A DNA stretch of 64,000 nt. Origin: Candidatus Brocadia sp. WS118. GTDB taxonomy: Bacteria > Planctomycetota > Brocadiia > Brocadiales > Brocadiaceae. Each line of letters opens with the position of its first letter. Within the stretch, counting starts at the first letter, position 1. The stretch is taken from the NCBI GenBank assembly GCA_007618135.1, contig PHFX01000154.1:1-64000 (forward strand), read 5' to 3'. The notes under the pieces are model-generated. The model saw only the letters and a list, made by a program, of their open reading frames with translations, searched no databases and was not told the DNA's origin. The translations under genes and the position numbers were made by a program. Below are positions 9,638-19,428 of the stretch, in pieces.

Positions 9638-10015
9638 CTATCCAAGATTTCTAATCCGTTCCTCAGAACCACAGATATTTGTAATCTTCAAGCCAAAATT
9701 TTCGTCAACAACCACAACCTCTCCTTGGGCAAGTAATTTTCCTCGAACGAGCAAATCAACAGGTGTGCCTGCTATTTTATCTAACTCTACAATAGATCCT
9801 TGTGATAAGGATAAAATATCTTTCACAAGCATAGTGGTATGTCCTAGCTCAACTGAAACAGGCACCGGTATGTCTACTATCAGGTCTAGATTACGTTTCC
9901 CTTCATCTCTAAGAGCCGTAGTATTACTAGGGTTCAGTTGGCTAAATTGGATTGATTGTATTTGCGCCTCGTTTCCAATACTTGCATTCTCGTTAATCTC
10001 TTTTACCTGTTCCAT
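9638..10015 (-). CDS. fliN: Flagellar motor switch protein FliN
   Basis: The protein has 125 residues, with a variable N-terminal third and a C-terminal SpoA (surface presentation of antigens) domain from about residue 45 (IVDIPVPVSVELGHTTMLVKDILSLSQGSIVELDK ... VVDENFGLKIT). FliN forms the lower C ring with FliM. The start has a good purine-rich site (AAAGGGATG). It follows fliM by about 30 bases. Confidence 0.95.
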   Translation of the reverse strand: MEQVKEINENASIGNEAQIQSIQFSQLNPSNTTALRDEGKRNLDLIVDIPVPVSVELGHTTMLVKDILSLSQGSIVELDKIAGTPVDLLVRGKLLAQGEVVVVDENFGLKITNICGSEERIRNLG

Positions 10016-10045
10016 ATTTCATCCCTTTCCAATAGACCCACTCAA

Positions 10046-11002
10046 TTACATAACTGATGACGATACTTGAAATGCCAATTTATTTCCGATCACACCTGGT
10101 TTCCCGTAATATTTAGTTTTTTCCTCTATCGCCATGCCCACATCTTCAGTAATTTTATTATCTAATCTTAGTACATCACCAACTTTTAGGTTAATGAGCT
10201 CATTCAGTACCACCTGGGTAGAACCTAAAATCACAGAAGTAGTTAATTCTGTCTCTCTAAGAACGCCTTCAATAATTGCCAATTCATCTTTTCTCTCAAT
10301 TTTTTTTGCCCTTGACTTTACCATTATCATTTCAAGGCTTGTAACCGGAATACACAAAATAATTGTTCCGTTACCCAAATCACCATTTACTGCAAAGTTA
10401 ATTGCCAGAACAAGCTCTGTTGGAGGAGCTATTTGCAACGATTTTATATCCATATCCATTTTTTCGATCTTCCATTCCGGTTGCAACAATTTAAGCCAAC
10501 AGGGCTTCATATCTTCCACAATATTTGATAACACAACACCTATTACAGACTCCTCGATTAGCGTAAGAGGTCTTATCTTCTGTGGTGTCTTTCCAGGGCC
10601 TCCTAATCCTCTATCCACAATTGAAAGACAGAAACCTACGTCAACGGTCAAACAACCATAACCATTGAGAGGTTTTAGACTCAATGCGTTTGCGCATATA
10701 CGGTCAGTAAATGAATTTAAGAAAACTTCGTAACTGAATTCTTCAATAGCAATAAGTTCGACGTCTATAGACACTCTTAAAAACCTGGATAGGGTAGCTC
10801 CTGTTGCTTTCGCCATTTCTTCACTGATTTTTTGCAAGCGACGTTTTTGTTCTCTCGGAAACCTATCAGGGCGTTTAAAATCATAATGCTGTATTTTTCT
10901 TTCTTTTTTTGGTTCAATCTTTTGTCCTACTAATACTTGTCCATTTTCAATTGCTGACAGAAGAGCTTCCACTTCCTGGTTGGTTAGTATTGCATTTGAC
11001 AT
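10046..11002 (-). CDS. fliM: Flagellar motor switch protein FliM
   Basis: The 318-residue protein starts with the CheY-binding type motif (ILTNQEVEALLSAIENG, residues 4-20), followed by the CheC-like middle domain (about 45-230) and a C-terminal SpoA domain (about 245-318). FliM links the MS-ring/FliG to FliN and receives the chemotaxis signal. The presence of the N-terminal motif suggests that the motor responds to a CheY-like protein encoded elsewhere. Confidence 0.96.
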   Translation of the reverse strand: MSNAILTNQEVEALLSAIENGQVLVGQKIEPKKERKIQHYDFKRPDRFPREQKRRLQKISEEMAKATGATLSRFLRVSIDVELIAIEEFSYEVFLNSFTDRICANALSLKPLNGYGCLTVDVGFCLSIVDRGLGGPGKTPQKIRPLTLIEESVIGVVLSNIVEDMKPCWLKLLQPEWKIEKMDMDIKSLQIAPPTELVLAINFAVNGDLGNGTIILCIPVTSLEMIMVKSRAKKIERKDELAIIEGVLRETELTTSVILGSTQVVLNELINLKVGDVLRLDNKITEDVGMAIEEKTKYYGKPGVIGNKLAFQVSSSVM

Positions 11003-11025
11003 TTAAACATCCCCAACGTACATGG

Positions 11026-11658
11026 TCATTGTATAACAAATTCAGTAAAATATACTTGTAATATGCCATCTTCCATCTTTAGCATCATATCTGCCGCGTC
11101 TTTTATCTCTCTTCTTAGGCTTTCCTGTCCCTCGAATCCCTCGATATCCTCTAATGTCTTTGATGAAAGGATAGAAATTAATCTATCCTTTATTGGCACC
11201 AATTTGGCTTCAATTTTATGCTTCACTTTTCCATCCTTTGCCTCCAAATTTATTAATACCTTCAGATATCTCCTGCCACCAGAACCACTCAAATTAACAA
11301 TAACAGGATCAAAAGGAACGATTGTCGATTCCTCTTCGATATCGCTATTTTCCTCTTTTCCTTTTTCCCCCTTTTTTTTAGATGCGGATTTTGGAACCTC
11401 TTCCATTTCAGCTGGTTTTGCTGTTTGTATTTCTATACCATTTTCTCCCGGTTTTTTCTCCTCGTGCACAGCATCAAGTTGAACATTTCCATGTAAAGAA
11501 GGGTACACTTTCGAAACAAACACAAACGCACACCCCACGGAAATTAAAACCACACTTCCCATCATTACAAGAGTTTTGTTTGCCTTCCTTCGTTTAACTG
11601 ATGGATCTGAAACTTCATTTACCGGTATTTTTTCATTTTTATCTGCATTATTTTCCAT
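11026..11658 (-). CDS. fliL: Flagellar basal body protein FliL
   Basis: The 210-residue protein has a cytoplasmic stub, one membrane helix (about residues 30-51), a long charged Glu/Lys linker (about 70-110) and the FliL domain proper (about 110-210, with VIVNLSGSGGRRYLKVLINLE). FliL surrounds the stator and supports torque. The linker is longer than usual. The gene lies directly upstream of fliM. Confidence 0.93.
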   Translation of the reverse strand: MENNADKNEKIPVNEVSDPSVKRRKANKTLVMMGSVVLISVGCAFVFVSKVYPSLHGNVQLDAVHEEKKPGENGIEIQTAKPAEMEEVPKSASKKKGEKGKEENSDIEEESTIVPFDPVIVNLSGSGGRRYLKVLINLEAKDGKVKHKIEAKLVPIKDRLISILSSKTLEDIEGFEGQESLRREIKDAADMMLKMEDGILQVYFTEFVIQ

Positions 11659-11801
11659 AAATTTATACCTCTGCTTTCTCCCTGTTTTAAAAAAAACATT
11701 TCAATACCATCATAAACAAGAACTATTTATTAATACTGCCTTTTGTTGTCATTCCATTGTGGTCATACCTATAACTATTCCTTGTCAGAAATACGAAATA
11801 T

Positions 11802-12551
11802 TTATTTTTTCCCAGATTTAAAATCGGTCTTTAATAGCTTTAATCTTTCACTTAATTTAACGGCAACGTTAAGATCAACAGACTCTAATATTTTGGCAGA
11901 ACTCTTACCATCCATCATCGTTAACAATTTAACTGCTGTTTCCTCATCCATTTCTTTTATAATCATAGCTGCTTTTTCTGGCTTCATGCCACTATAGACA
12001 GTTGCTAATTTTTTAATATTCTTAGATTCTGCTTCATCTAGTTGAACAGATTCTTTTTTTAGTTCTACCTTTTGTGTAGAAACGACATCCAGCATTCTAT
12101 TTAATTCCTGTTTTAGAGCGTTAAGTTCTTTCCTTTCTATTTCCAGATCGGTACGCAAAGACTCCAAAACCTTTTCCTTTAAATTTAACAAGTCGTTCCT
12201 TTTCTCATATTCAAACTTTTCTGTCTTTATTTCTTCAAGCATATGTGCTATTTCATTTGAAGAAAGCGGTTTAAATATTGTTTTTGCGTTTTGTTTATAT
12301 ACAGCAGGTAATTTTGTAGTTAATCTGTCTTTTTTGTCTTTTATCGGCTTTGTAATACCTGTAGTTGATGTCCCTATCTGTTTCGTGTTCACATCATCTT
12401 CATTCTCCTCTTTAGGTTCGGAATGAAGTGCCTGCGCAGGTATCGGAGGTTTTGGCTCTTTCATAAAAAGCATTCCCATTACAGAAATACCAAAAACAGA
12501 AATCCCTATTAAAGGAAGCATCATCATTTTTTTATTTATTGGAAGCTTCAT
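11802..12551 (-). CDS. MotE/MgtE-N domain flagellar protein
   Basis: The 249-residue protein has one N-terminal membrane helix (about residues 9-29), a linker, a long coiled coil (about 105-175) and an MgtE-N/FliG-like helical domain at the C terminus (about 175-245, VYSGMKPEKAAMIIKEMDEETAVKLLTMM). This layout matches MotE, a periplasmic chaperone for the stator protein MotC in some bacteria, and related proteins often encoded between fliJ and fliL. The name MotE is from architecture and position, not from a database hit. The 140-base gap to fliL holds nothing obvious. Confidence 0.8.
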   Translation of the reverse strand: MKLPINKKMMMLPLIGISVFGISVMGMLFMKEPKPPIPAQALHSEPKEENEDDVNTKQIGTSTTGITKPIKDKKDRLTTKLPAVYKQNAKTIFKPLSSNEIAHMLEEIKTEKFEYEKRNDLLNLKEKVLESLRTDLEIERKELNALKQELNRMLDVVSTQKVELKKESVQLDEAESKNIKKLATVYSGMKPEKAAMIIKEMDEETAVKLLTMMDGKSSAKILESVDLNVAVKLSERLKLLKTDFKSGKK

Positions 12552-12572
12552 TACAAAATTCTCCAGGAACTT

Positions 12573-13031
12573 CTAACCAATATCATCTTTTTTGCGTTTG
12601 TGATAAAACCTGGACGTTGCAATCTCATCATAATGTTTATTTTCTAATCGCAACGTCTGCTCTTTATATTCTTTTTCTTGACGTTCACGTAATTTTTCGA
12701 GTATCTTTCTCTTTTTAAATACATTTAAGAGTGTGTTCTGAACAGAATACATCTTCTTGAAAGCGTTTTTTACTCTGCCCTCTTGTATCGCAATATCATG
12801 GTTAAGCTTAAAAAAATATGATTCAAATAATACAAATACATTTGCCGTTCCCTGAGTATGCAATTTTTTTTCCATTTCCGATTGTTGTAATGATAAAACT
12901 GATTGCAAGAATACGAGCAATTTTTCTTCGTCGTGTAATTTATTTTTTAAGACGCTTAACTCTTTTATGAGATCTTTTTCTCGATATTTCTCAATATCCA
13001 ACAACTTTTGAAACTTAAAATGAAATCTCAT
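12573..13031 (-). CDS. fliJ: Flagellar export chaperone FliJ
   Basis: The 152-residue protein is almost entirely alpha-helical coiled coil, beginning with FHFKFQKLLDIEKYREKD as FliJ proteins do. FliJ sits in the centre of the FliI hexamer and recycles export chaperones. The primary sequence is poorly conserved, so the call rests on length, helicity and its place directly after fliI. Confidence 0.88.
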   Translation of the reverse strand: MRFHFKFQKLLDIEKYREKDLIKELSVLKNKLHDEEKLLVFLQSVLSLQQSEMEKKLHTQGTANVFVLFESYFFKLNHDIAIQEGRVKNAFKKMYSVQNTLLNVFKKRKILEKLRERQEKEYKEQTLRLENKHYDEIATSRFYHKRKKDDIG

Positions 13032-13043
13032 ACCAGGATAATA

Positions 13044-14414
13044 TCAGACTTGTTTTTCTATTTTAGATGTAGTGTTCTTTTTTAGTCCTTCATTATTGAT
13101 AAATAAATTTGTTAGTCTAGCAACAGCATCATCAAACTTGCTTTCTTCCATTACATCTTGTTTAAGGTAATCTTTTATTCGTTCAATCATCGATATGGAA
13201 TAATCAACTTTTTGGTTACTTCCTTTGGCATATGCCCCTATATTAATTATGTCTTCTGATTCTTTGTACGTTGCGTAAATTGCTTTAAGTTCTGTTGCGG
13301 CCTTCTTATGCTCTAATGCAACGATGTCGTCCATACACCTGCTAATACTTTCCAAAATATCAATTGCAGGAAAGTGATTTTGATTGGCTAGTGCTCTTGA
13401 CAACACAATATGACCATCCAGAATACCTCTAACAGCATCTGCAATGGGTTCATTCATATCATCACCATCCACCAGCACAGTATATAATCCGGTGATGTTC
13501 CCTTTTAAACTAGTCCCTGATCTTTCTAAAAGTTTCGGTAATAAGGCAAACACAGAAGGGGGATACCCTTTTATCGTAGGAGGTTCACCTATCGCTAATC
13601 CAATTTCCCGCTGTGCATTGGCAAATCGTGTAACAGAGTCCACCAGTAGCATTACCTGCATTCCCTGGTCCCTAAAATATTCTGCAATAGTAGAAGCTAT
13701 GTATGCCCCTTTTACTCTAAGCAAAGCTGGCTTATCAGAAGTTACAGAAATTACGACAGATTTTTTTAGTCCGTCTGAACCTAGATTTTTTTCAACAAAT
13801 TCACGGACTTCTCTACCCCTTTCACCAATAAGGGCAATAACATTTACATCAGCCTCAGAATTTCTTGCAATCATTCCCATTAGTGTGCTTTTTCCTACAC
13901 CACTACCAGCAAATATGCCTAATCTCTGTCCTTTACCACAGGCAAATAATCCATCTAACACACGGATTCCCGTCCATAACGGTTCTTTGATTCTATTTCG
14001 GCTTAATGGGTCTGGCGGAGAATTGTAGATCGAGCGATACTCTCCGGCATCTATTAAACCCTTTCCGTCTATTGGCTCGCCAAGTCCGCCGATAATACGT
14101 CCCATCAGATTAATTCCTACCTTTACCCCCAGAGGTGATCCGGAAGCAGTAACTTTCGCTCCTTGGCTGATTTTATCTAATTCACCTATAGGCATTAAAA
14201 GCATCTTCTTCTCTTTAAAACCAACGACTTCTGCCGGTATCGGCGCATGCCTATTGTTGATATGAACATAACATAAATCTCCTATAGGCACGGATGGACC
14301 ATTTGATTCAATTACCAAACCAGCAACGTGAACCACTCTTCCTGTGTGTCTAACGAGAGCCGCGTTAGACAATTTATTTTGATATTGTTGAAAGTTAATG
14401 GTTTGTTGTTTCAT
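13044..14414 (-). CDS. fliI: Flagellar export ATPase FliI
   Basis: The protein has 456 residues, normal for FliI. The Walker A box GSGVGKST is at about residues 170-177, the Walker B region MLLVDSVTRFANAQREIGLA follows, and the catalytic Glu lies in ALIGERGREV. It is a hexameric ATPase related to the F1 beta subunit that prepares export substrates at the gate. Its start overlaps the end of fliH by 20 bases, which implies translational coupling. Confidence 0.97.
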   Translation of the reverse strand: MKQQTINFQQYQNKLSNAALVRHTGRVVHVAGLVIESNGPSVPIGDLCYVHINNRHAPIPAEVVGFKEKKMLLMPIGELDKISQGAKVTASGSPLGVKVGINLMGRIIGGLGEPIDGKGLIDAGEYRSIYNSPPDPLSRNRIKEPLWTGIRVLDGLFACGKGQRLGIFAGSGVGKSTLMGMIARNSEADVNVIALIGERGREVREFVEKNLGSDGLKKSVVISVTSDKPALLRVKGAYIASTIAEYFRDQGMQVMLLVDSVTRFANAQREIGLAIGEPPTIKGYPPSVFALLPKLLERSGTSLKGNITGLYTVLVDGDDMNEPIADAVRGILDGHIVLSRALANQNHFPAIDILESISRCMDDIVALEHKKAATELKAIYATYKESEDIINIGAYAKGSNQKVDYSISMIERIKDYLKQDVMEESKFDDAVARLTNLFINNEGLKKNTTSKIEKQV

Positions 14415-15069
14415 TGTTATTACCTGACAATGCCTTAATAATTTCTTCCCAGCGTGTTTCTATGCGGCTATCTATGCTTCCAATATTCGTATCAATAACA
14501 CATCCGCCGGAAGAAATCGTTTTATCTTCCACAAACTTTATGCTTTGATCTGTTATTTGTACGTCATCCAGCTCATTCATTTTTTTTGCATCATCAGCTG
14601 AAAGTCGTATAACAATAACTTTCTTCTCTTTAACATAGGACAGTGCATCTCTAATTACGTGTCTTACAACATTTACGGAATTATTACTAACTTCATACCC
14701 GACCACCTTGCTTGCAATAGCCAAAATGAGTTTAGCAATCTCAGACTCGCTTTCTTGCCAGATTCTCTCTCTTTTATCTGTCAAATGTTTAACGGCATCT
14801 TGGAACATGGCTACCAGCGACTCATATCGGTTTTTTATTTCTCTAAGTTTCTGCTCAAAATTATTCTCAGCATCTACTCTCTCATTTTCGCATGCTTCAT
14901 CTTGTGCAACCGTAAGCTCTTTTGTTCTATTTTTATCTTCCGATTCTCTTTCTTCTAATTCCCTTTTCTTTTTATAATCCTCTATAGAGGGATCATTTTG
15001 ACATAAAATAGATTGCAAAACATAAACACCCTTTACATTCGGTGATACGTAAACTTTTTTGTTTTTCAT
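14395..15069 (-). CDS. fliH: Flagellar export regulator FliH
   Basis: The 224-residue protein has a charged, coiled-coil N-terminal half (about 30-110) and the FliH/V-type ATPase subunit E-like C-terminal domain (about 110-210, including ILAIASKVVGYEVSNN and GGCVIDTNIGSIDSRIETRW). FliH anchors and inhibits FliI at the C ring. It overlaps fliG by 4 bases at its start and fliI by 20 bases at its end. Confidence 0.93.
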   Translation of the reverse strand: MKNKKVYVSPNVKGVYVLQSILCQNDPSIEDYKKKRELEERESEDKNRTKELTVAQDEACENERVDAENNFEQKLREIKNRYESLVAMFQDAVKHLTDKRERIWQESESEIAKLILAIASKVVGYEVSNNSVNVVRHVIRDALSYVKEKKVIVIRLSADDAKKMNELDDVQITDQSIKFVEDKTISSGGCVIDTNIGSIDSRIETRWEEIIKALSGNNNETTNH

Positions 15070-16082
15070 ACAAATTTATCGACACTCCCTTTTGCACCCT
15101 TCTTTTTCAAAACTGTTTCTCCTTTTGCTTCGAGTCGTTTTATTGCCTCAACAATCTGTTGTTGTGCCGCTTCTACTTCAGATAAAAGCCTTGGTCCTAA
15201 TAAATCCTTTACCTCTCGCACCGAATCTCCAACACGTTTAGACATATTCTTAAAGAACTTTTCTTCAACCTCTGGATTTGCAGTTTTCAGTGCTAGGGCA
15301 ATTGCGTTGTTGTCCACCTCTGCAAGAATTTTCCTAAGCGCTTCATCCTGTACATTGACAACATCATCAAAAGTAAATAATAATTTTTTAATCTCATCCG
15401 CAAGTTCAGGATTCTTAGAACTTATTTGCTCTATAACATTTTTATCGGCGGTTCCTTCCATATTGCCAATTATTTCAGAAGCAATTTTATATTTTTTCTT
15501 TGCAGGTGTTTTTTTACGTCGGTCTTCATTTTTTATCTTTGATACAACAACTTCATTTACCTGCAATAATAATTTTGTAGGAGGTGTTTCCATCGTGGCT
15601 ATCCTCATTATGATTTCTGACTGGAGTTCGGTCGGGAAATTTGACAATATTTTTGCCGCACGCTGTGAATCAATATAGGACAATACTAATGCAATTGTTT
15701 GCGGATGTTCTCCTACTAGTATGCGCAATACATCTTCATCATTCAGCTCTCTTAATGCATAAAAAGGCGCGGGAAACAGAGCTCCTTCCTCGACGCTGTT
15801 TATAATTTCTTCGCTTTTTTGTACTCCTATAGCCTTTTCAAGAAGTTTCTTAAAGGAATTATTGTCATATTTTACAACCTTTTCATTTGATTTTAACTCA
15901 CTTGATAAATCACAGAGCACCTTCACAACGACTTCTTTATCAACCCGTTCAATCTCAGTCATTGCTGCAGTAATAGCCGCAATTTGCTCATCATTAAATT
16001 CTTTAATTACTTCTGATGCTGTATCGGTATCAAGAGTCGATAATAGAATTGCTACTTTTTGTATTCCGTTTATATTCACCAT
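15066..16082 (-). CDS. fliG: Flagellar motor switch protein FliG
   Basis: The 338-residue protein has the three FliG domains: the N-terminal domain that binds FliF (about 1-100), the middle domain with the EHPQ motif (GEHPQTIALVLSYI, about 120-133) and the C-terminal torque domain. FliG transmits stator force to the MS ring. It starts three bases after the stop of fliF. The C-terminal tail is unusually lysine-rich. Confidence 0.96.
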   Translation of the reverse strand: MVNINGIQKVAILLSTLDTDTASEVIKEFNDEQIAAITAAMTEIERVDKEVVVKVLCDLSSELKSNEKVVKYDNNSFKKLLEKAIGVQKSEEIINSVEEGALFPAPFYALRELNDEDVLRILVGEHPQTIALVLSYIDSQRAAKILSNFPTELQSEIIMRIATMETPPTKLLLQVNEVVVSKIKNEDRRKKTPAKKKYKIASEIIGNMEGTADKNVIEQISSKNPELADEIKKLLFTFDDVVNVQDEALRKILAEVDNNAIALALKTANPEVEEKFFKNMSKRVGDSVREVKDLLGPRLLSEVEAAQQQIVEAIKRLEAKGETVLKKKGAKGSVDKFV

Positions 16083-16084
16083 AC

Positions 16085-17728
16085 TTATTTATTTCCGGTT
16101 GCCAGGTCTGCAACTATCCATTTTTTCAACGAATTAGCCGTTAAGCCCGGATCTTTTCTTATATCGCTAATAATCTGTGAACGTAATTCTGCATGTTGCA
16201 CATTATTATTGTTTTCTTTCACTACCCCGTGTTTTTTTCCATGTTCCAATGTATTTGGATTTTGAGTTGATGCGGGAAAATTAGACCCTTGTACTTCCAT
16301 CTTTTTGCTATTTTTCAGTTTTTTCATGTTTCTCATCACAAACATTAAAAATGCTAACACTGTAATTGCAAGTGACCCATTTTTTGCCATTTTCAACATA
16401 AATTCTTTTTGCTGTTCTTTTTTTATTGTCGCTTCTTCCTGTTCATATGATGGTTCATAAAATTGTACATTCTGCATCTCAAATCCATCATTTCGAGTAC
16501 CTGATTCATCAATTCCAATTGCCTGCTTTACTAGTGCTGCAATTCGTGACATGTCATCCTTGCTTCTAGGAATATAATTTTTTTGAATTTTACCATCTGC
16601 TGATTTATTTTCTTCATAGGTACCATCCACAAGAACGGCAACCGACAATCTTTTTAAGCTTGCACCATGGTTAGCAATGATTCGTTCTGTTTTACTTAAT
16701 TCATATTGTGTTTGCGCTGTTTCTTCTTCTTCCGAAGATCCTACAGATTGAATAATTCCTGATTGAGAAAGATTAAGATTTGCCTGCATTCCTGGCATGC
16801 CTCCTCCGGAGAATGGTGCACCACCTGATACCCTAGTAGTCACTGTTTGAACTTTTGGCACTCTACGCTCCGGATCATAATCGACCAGCTTTTCGTCTAT
16901 ATGCTTAAAGTCCAAATCTGCACTGACACGCACAACTGACTTGCCAGTACCAACAATTCTTTCTAATAAATCTTGAGCTTTAGCAACAAAATATTCCTCA
17001 ATTTTTTTCTTAACTTCTAATTGATCATTACTAACACCAGCATGTGATGAAGATGGTTCTTTTTTTGAAAGTAAATTCCCACGAGTATCTGTAATGGTTA
17101 CATTTTCAGGTTTAAGACCTTCAATACTTGAACTCACAAGGTGAGTAATACTAGATACTTGTTCGGGCCTTAAGCTACCACCACTCTTTGTTTTCAGCTT
17201 TAAAACGACAGAAGCTGTAGGCGATTTTTCTTCCTCCACAAAAAGAGAAGTTTCCGGCATAGCAATATGTACTTGTGCCCAGTCTATGTAATCAAGATGT
17301 CTAATCGTTTTTGCAAGTTCCCCCTGAATTGCTCTGCGATAATTAATTCGCTGTACAAAATCGGACGTACCAAAACCAACCTTGTCAAGTAACTCATAAC
17401 CAGATTCTTCTCGTGGTAACCCTTTACTTGCAAGCTTCAATCTAACCTCATGTATCTTTTCTGTAGGAATTAAGACCGTCGTTCCATTTCCATTTATTTG
17501 ATAAGGAATATTTTCTTCCTTAAGCAATGTTATAATTTCTCCACTCTCTTTTGGATTCAGTTCCCCATATAACAAACCGAAGTCGGGTTTTCTTGCCCAC
17601 TGGGTTACCCCAACTATGCCTCCTATAAACCCAATAGTCATCATTATCATAATAAATTTGTGCGAAAAACTAATTTCATTCCAGATGTTCCCAAATTGAT
17701 TCATTGTCTTTTTTAAATCAAAATTCAT
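16085..17728 (-). CDS. fliF: Flagellar MS-ring protein FliF
   Basis: The protein has 547 residues, normal for FliF. The first membrane helix is at about 24-43, a large periplasmic region carries the YscJ-type ring-building motifs (LLYGELNPKESGEIITLL, VRLKLASKGLP), the second helix is at about 449-467, and a basic cytoplasmic tail binds FliG. FliF is the base on which the flagellum assembles. The start has GGAGGGG 8 bases upstream, and a 414-base gene-free gap separates it from fliE, so it may have its own promoter. Confidence 0.97.
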   Translation of the reverse strand: MNFDLKKTMNQFGNIWNEISFSHKFIMIMMTIGFIGGIVGVTQWARKPDFGLLYGELNPKESGEIITLLKEENIPYQINGNGTTVLIPTEKIHEVRLKLASKGLPREESGYELLDKVGFGTSDFVQRINYRRAIQGELAKTIRHLDYIDWAQVHIAMPETSLFVEEEKSPTASVVLKLKTKSGGSLRPEQVSSITHLVSSSIEGLKPENVTITDTRGNLLSKKEPSSSHAGVSNDQLEVKKKIEEYFVAKAQDLLERIVGTGKSVVRVSADLDFKHIDEKLVDYDPERRVPKVQTVTTRVSGGAPFSGGGMPGMQANLNLSQSGIIQSVGSSEEEETAQTQYELSKTERIIANHGASLKRLSVAVLVDGTYEENKSADGKIQKNYIPRSKDDMSRIAALVKQAIGIDESGTRNDGFEMQNVQFYEPSYEQEEATIKKEQQKEFMLKMAKNGSLAITVLAFLMFVMRNMKKLKNSKKMEVQGSNFPASTQNPNTLEHGKKHGVVKENNNNVQHAELRSQIISDIRKDPGLTANSLKKWIVADLATGNK

Positions 17729-18142
17729 AGTTCCATCCCCTCCATTTTAAGATCATTTTAATGTTTTTAGTCAAAATCAATATGAGCAATTATAATACCA
17801 AGAAAAAACATTAAATCAGTCATGACAAAATATCTATAACTCTTAGAACAAAAAGGAATTAGAAATTAATTTAAAATTATATTTTTCACAATAACTCCCA
17901 TACAAAAACTAAAAGTCTAGAATTCCAATATAACACACGATTCTCTGTACATTATTTTAACGATGTACCGCATATATCATTTAGTGTTTGTCACAAAGGT
18001 GCAGAAAGATTAATTTAAGAAAGGTCTACAACTAGCGTAGAAAAAAATTGGATTTGGGTTTTACCAATTTAAAGGAAGAATTATGAATCGAAGGATTTAA
18101 GAATGATATCGAAGTGGGATATGTTATTTTTATTAGGAAACA
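17729..18142. other. Gene-free gap between fliE and fliF
   Basis: This AT-rich stretch has no credible coding frame. It divides the flgB-flgC-fliE group from the fliF-flhA group, so a promoter for fliF may lie here, but I find no clear sigma-54 or sigma-28 match. Confidence 0.5.
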
Positions 18143-18445
18143 TTAAATCTGCATGCGCATAACTTCTTTGTATGTTTCCACAAGTTTATTACGTGTTTCC
18201 ATCATAAATTTAAAACTGACTTCTGCCTTTGCCATCGCAATCATAACTTCATGAACATTTTCAACCTTTCCTGTCGCAAGATTTTCAATACTTTCATTCG
18301 CTTTTGTCTGGAGATCGTTTACCTCATCGAGAAAACTACTTAAAGTCTTTTTAAATGATGCACCTTGTTCTTGTACTTCTATTGAGTTTACAAGTTCTCT
18401 GTTTGTTGGATTCGCCCCTTTACTTTTGATGTTCATAATATCCAT
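18143..18445 (-). CDS. fliE: Flagellar hook-basal body protein FliE
   Basis: The protein has 100 residues, the usual FliE length, with the conserved C-terminal block (VMIAMAKAEVSFKFMMETRNKLVETYKEVMRMQ). FliE joins the MS ring to the rod and is an early export substrate. It follows flgC by 11 bases. Confidence 0.96.
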   Translation of the reverse strand: MDIMNIKSKGANPTNRELVNSIEVQEQGASFKKTLSSFLDEVNDLQTKANESIENLATGKVENVHEVMIAMAKAEVSFKFMMETRNKLVETYKEVMRMQI

Positions 18446-18456
18446 AGATATTACTC

Positions 18457-18900
18457 CTATTTCCCAATAATTGACAAGGCTCGACTGCTCATATCCTTTG
18501 AAGAATTTATTACCGCAAGATTTGCTTCATATGACCTTGTTGCTGTAACGAGATCTACCATCTCCATCATAACACTTACATTAGGCATATCGACAAAACC
18601 TTTTGCATCGGCCTTAGGATGTCCCGGAATATATACCTTATTAAATGGCTCATCACTTCTAACAATTCGTTGAACTTTAACACCACCCAGCCTTTCTGCA
18701 CCTTTGATGTCACTATTCTTCATTGCTTTATTAAACATTGAGGAAAATTCCACTTGCTCTCTCCGATATGGTCCACCTTCCGGTGTCTCTGTAGCATTTG
18801 CATTTGCAATATTATTAGCAATTACGTTCATCCGTATTCTTTCAGCAGATAGTCCTGATCCACTAATTTCATATATTGAAAGCATGTTGTCTATTCCCAT
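18457..18900 (-). CDS. flgC: Flagellar rod protein FlgC
   Basis: The 147-residue protein has the N-terminal rod signature (SAERIRMNVIANNIANANAT) and the C-terminal FlgC motif (MMEMVDLVTATRSYEANLAVIN). It is part of the proximal rod. The ATG has AAAGGAG upstream, and the gene follows flgB by 13 bases. Confidence 0.97.
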   Translation of the reverse strand: MGIDNMLSIYEISGSGLSAERIRMNVIANNIANANATETPEGGPYRREQVEFSSMFNKAMKNSDIKGAERLGGVKVQRIVRSDEPFNKVYIPGHPKADAKGFVDMPNVSVMMEMVDLVTATRSYEANLAVINSSKDMSSRALSIIGK

Positions 18901-18913
18901 TTCATTACTCCTT

Positions 18914-19291
18914 TTAAACTCTAGAATTCTCGATTGCAGATTTTACTAGTTCCATCTTTTTTGCCAGTAATTGTGAATAGATATTATAGGAAAGTGTATT
19001 TTTCATTAAAGATGAAATTTCTTTATCTATATCAACATTATTACCATCATTCCGAACAGTTTCGTCTTTGCCTTTTTCCGCAATAACGATTTTTGGTTGG
19101 AGAGTATCAAATTTGTTCGTGGAAGTGTCTTTTATTACCTTTTCAAGCTGATCTGAAAAGCTAACCTCCATCCTTTTGTATCCTGGCGTATTAATGTTTG
19201 CTATATTGTTCGCAATGACTTTGTGTTTTATTGCAGAAACATCCAACATCTTCGCTAACATATTAATACTTTTTTCCGTACCTGTAATCAT
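18914..19291 (-). CDS. flgB: Flagellar rod protein FlgB
   Basis: I choose the ATG at 19291 (125 residues), which has GGAGG 6 bases upstream; a longer frame to 19330 has no such signal. The rod signature NIANINTPGYKR is at about residues 27-38, and the C-terminal helix is typical. FlgB is in the proximal rod with FlgC, FlgF and FliE. It is the first structural flagellar gene after the regulator at 19429-20823. Confidence 0.95.
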   Translation of the reverse strand: MITGTEKSINMLAKMLDVSAIKHKVIANNIANINTPGYKRMEVSFSDQLEKVIKDTSTNKFDTLQPKIVIAEKGKDETVRNDGNNVDIDKEISSLMKNTLSYNIYSQLLAKKMELVKSAIENSRV

Positions 19292-19428
19292 ATAAACCTC
19301 CAATGAGCAACAAATATACCATAACATCAAAATTCAATCACATAGTGAATTGTATTTGTTAAATATAGGCAATACCATACGTTATCATCACACATATAAC
19401 AATTGCTATAAACGGATATACAAAATAT

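Noticed and set aside
19306-19325. A sigma-54-like GG-N10-GC motif (TGGTATATTTGTTGCT, minus strand) upstream of flgB
   Set aside because: The start point would fall inside or after the flgB ribosome-binding site, so it cannot serve the gene as annotated.
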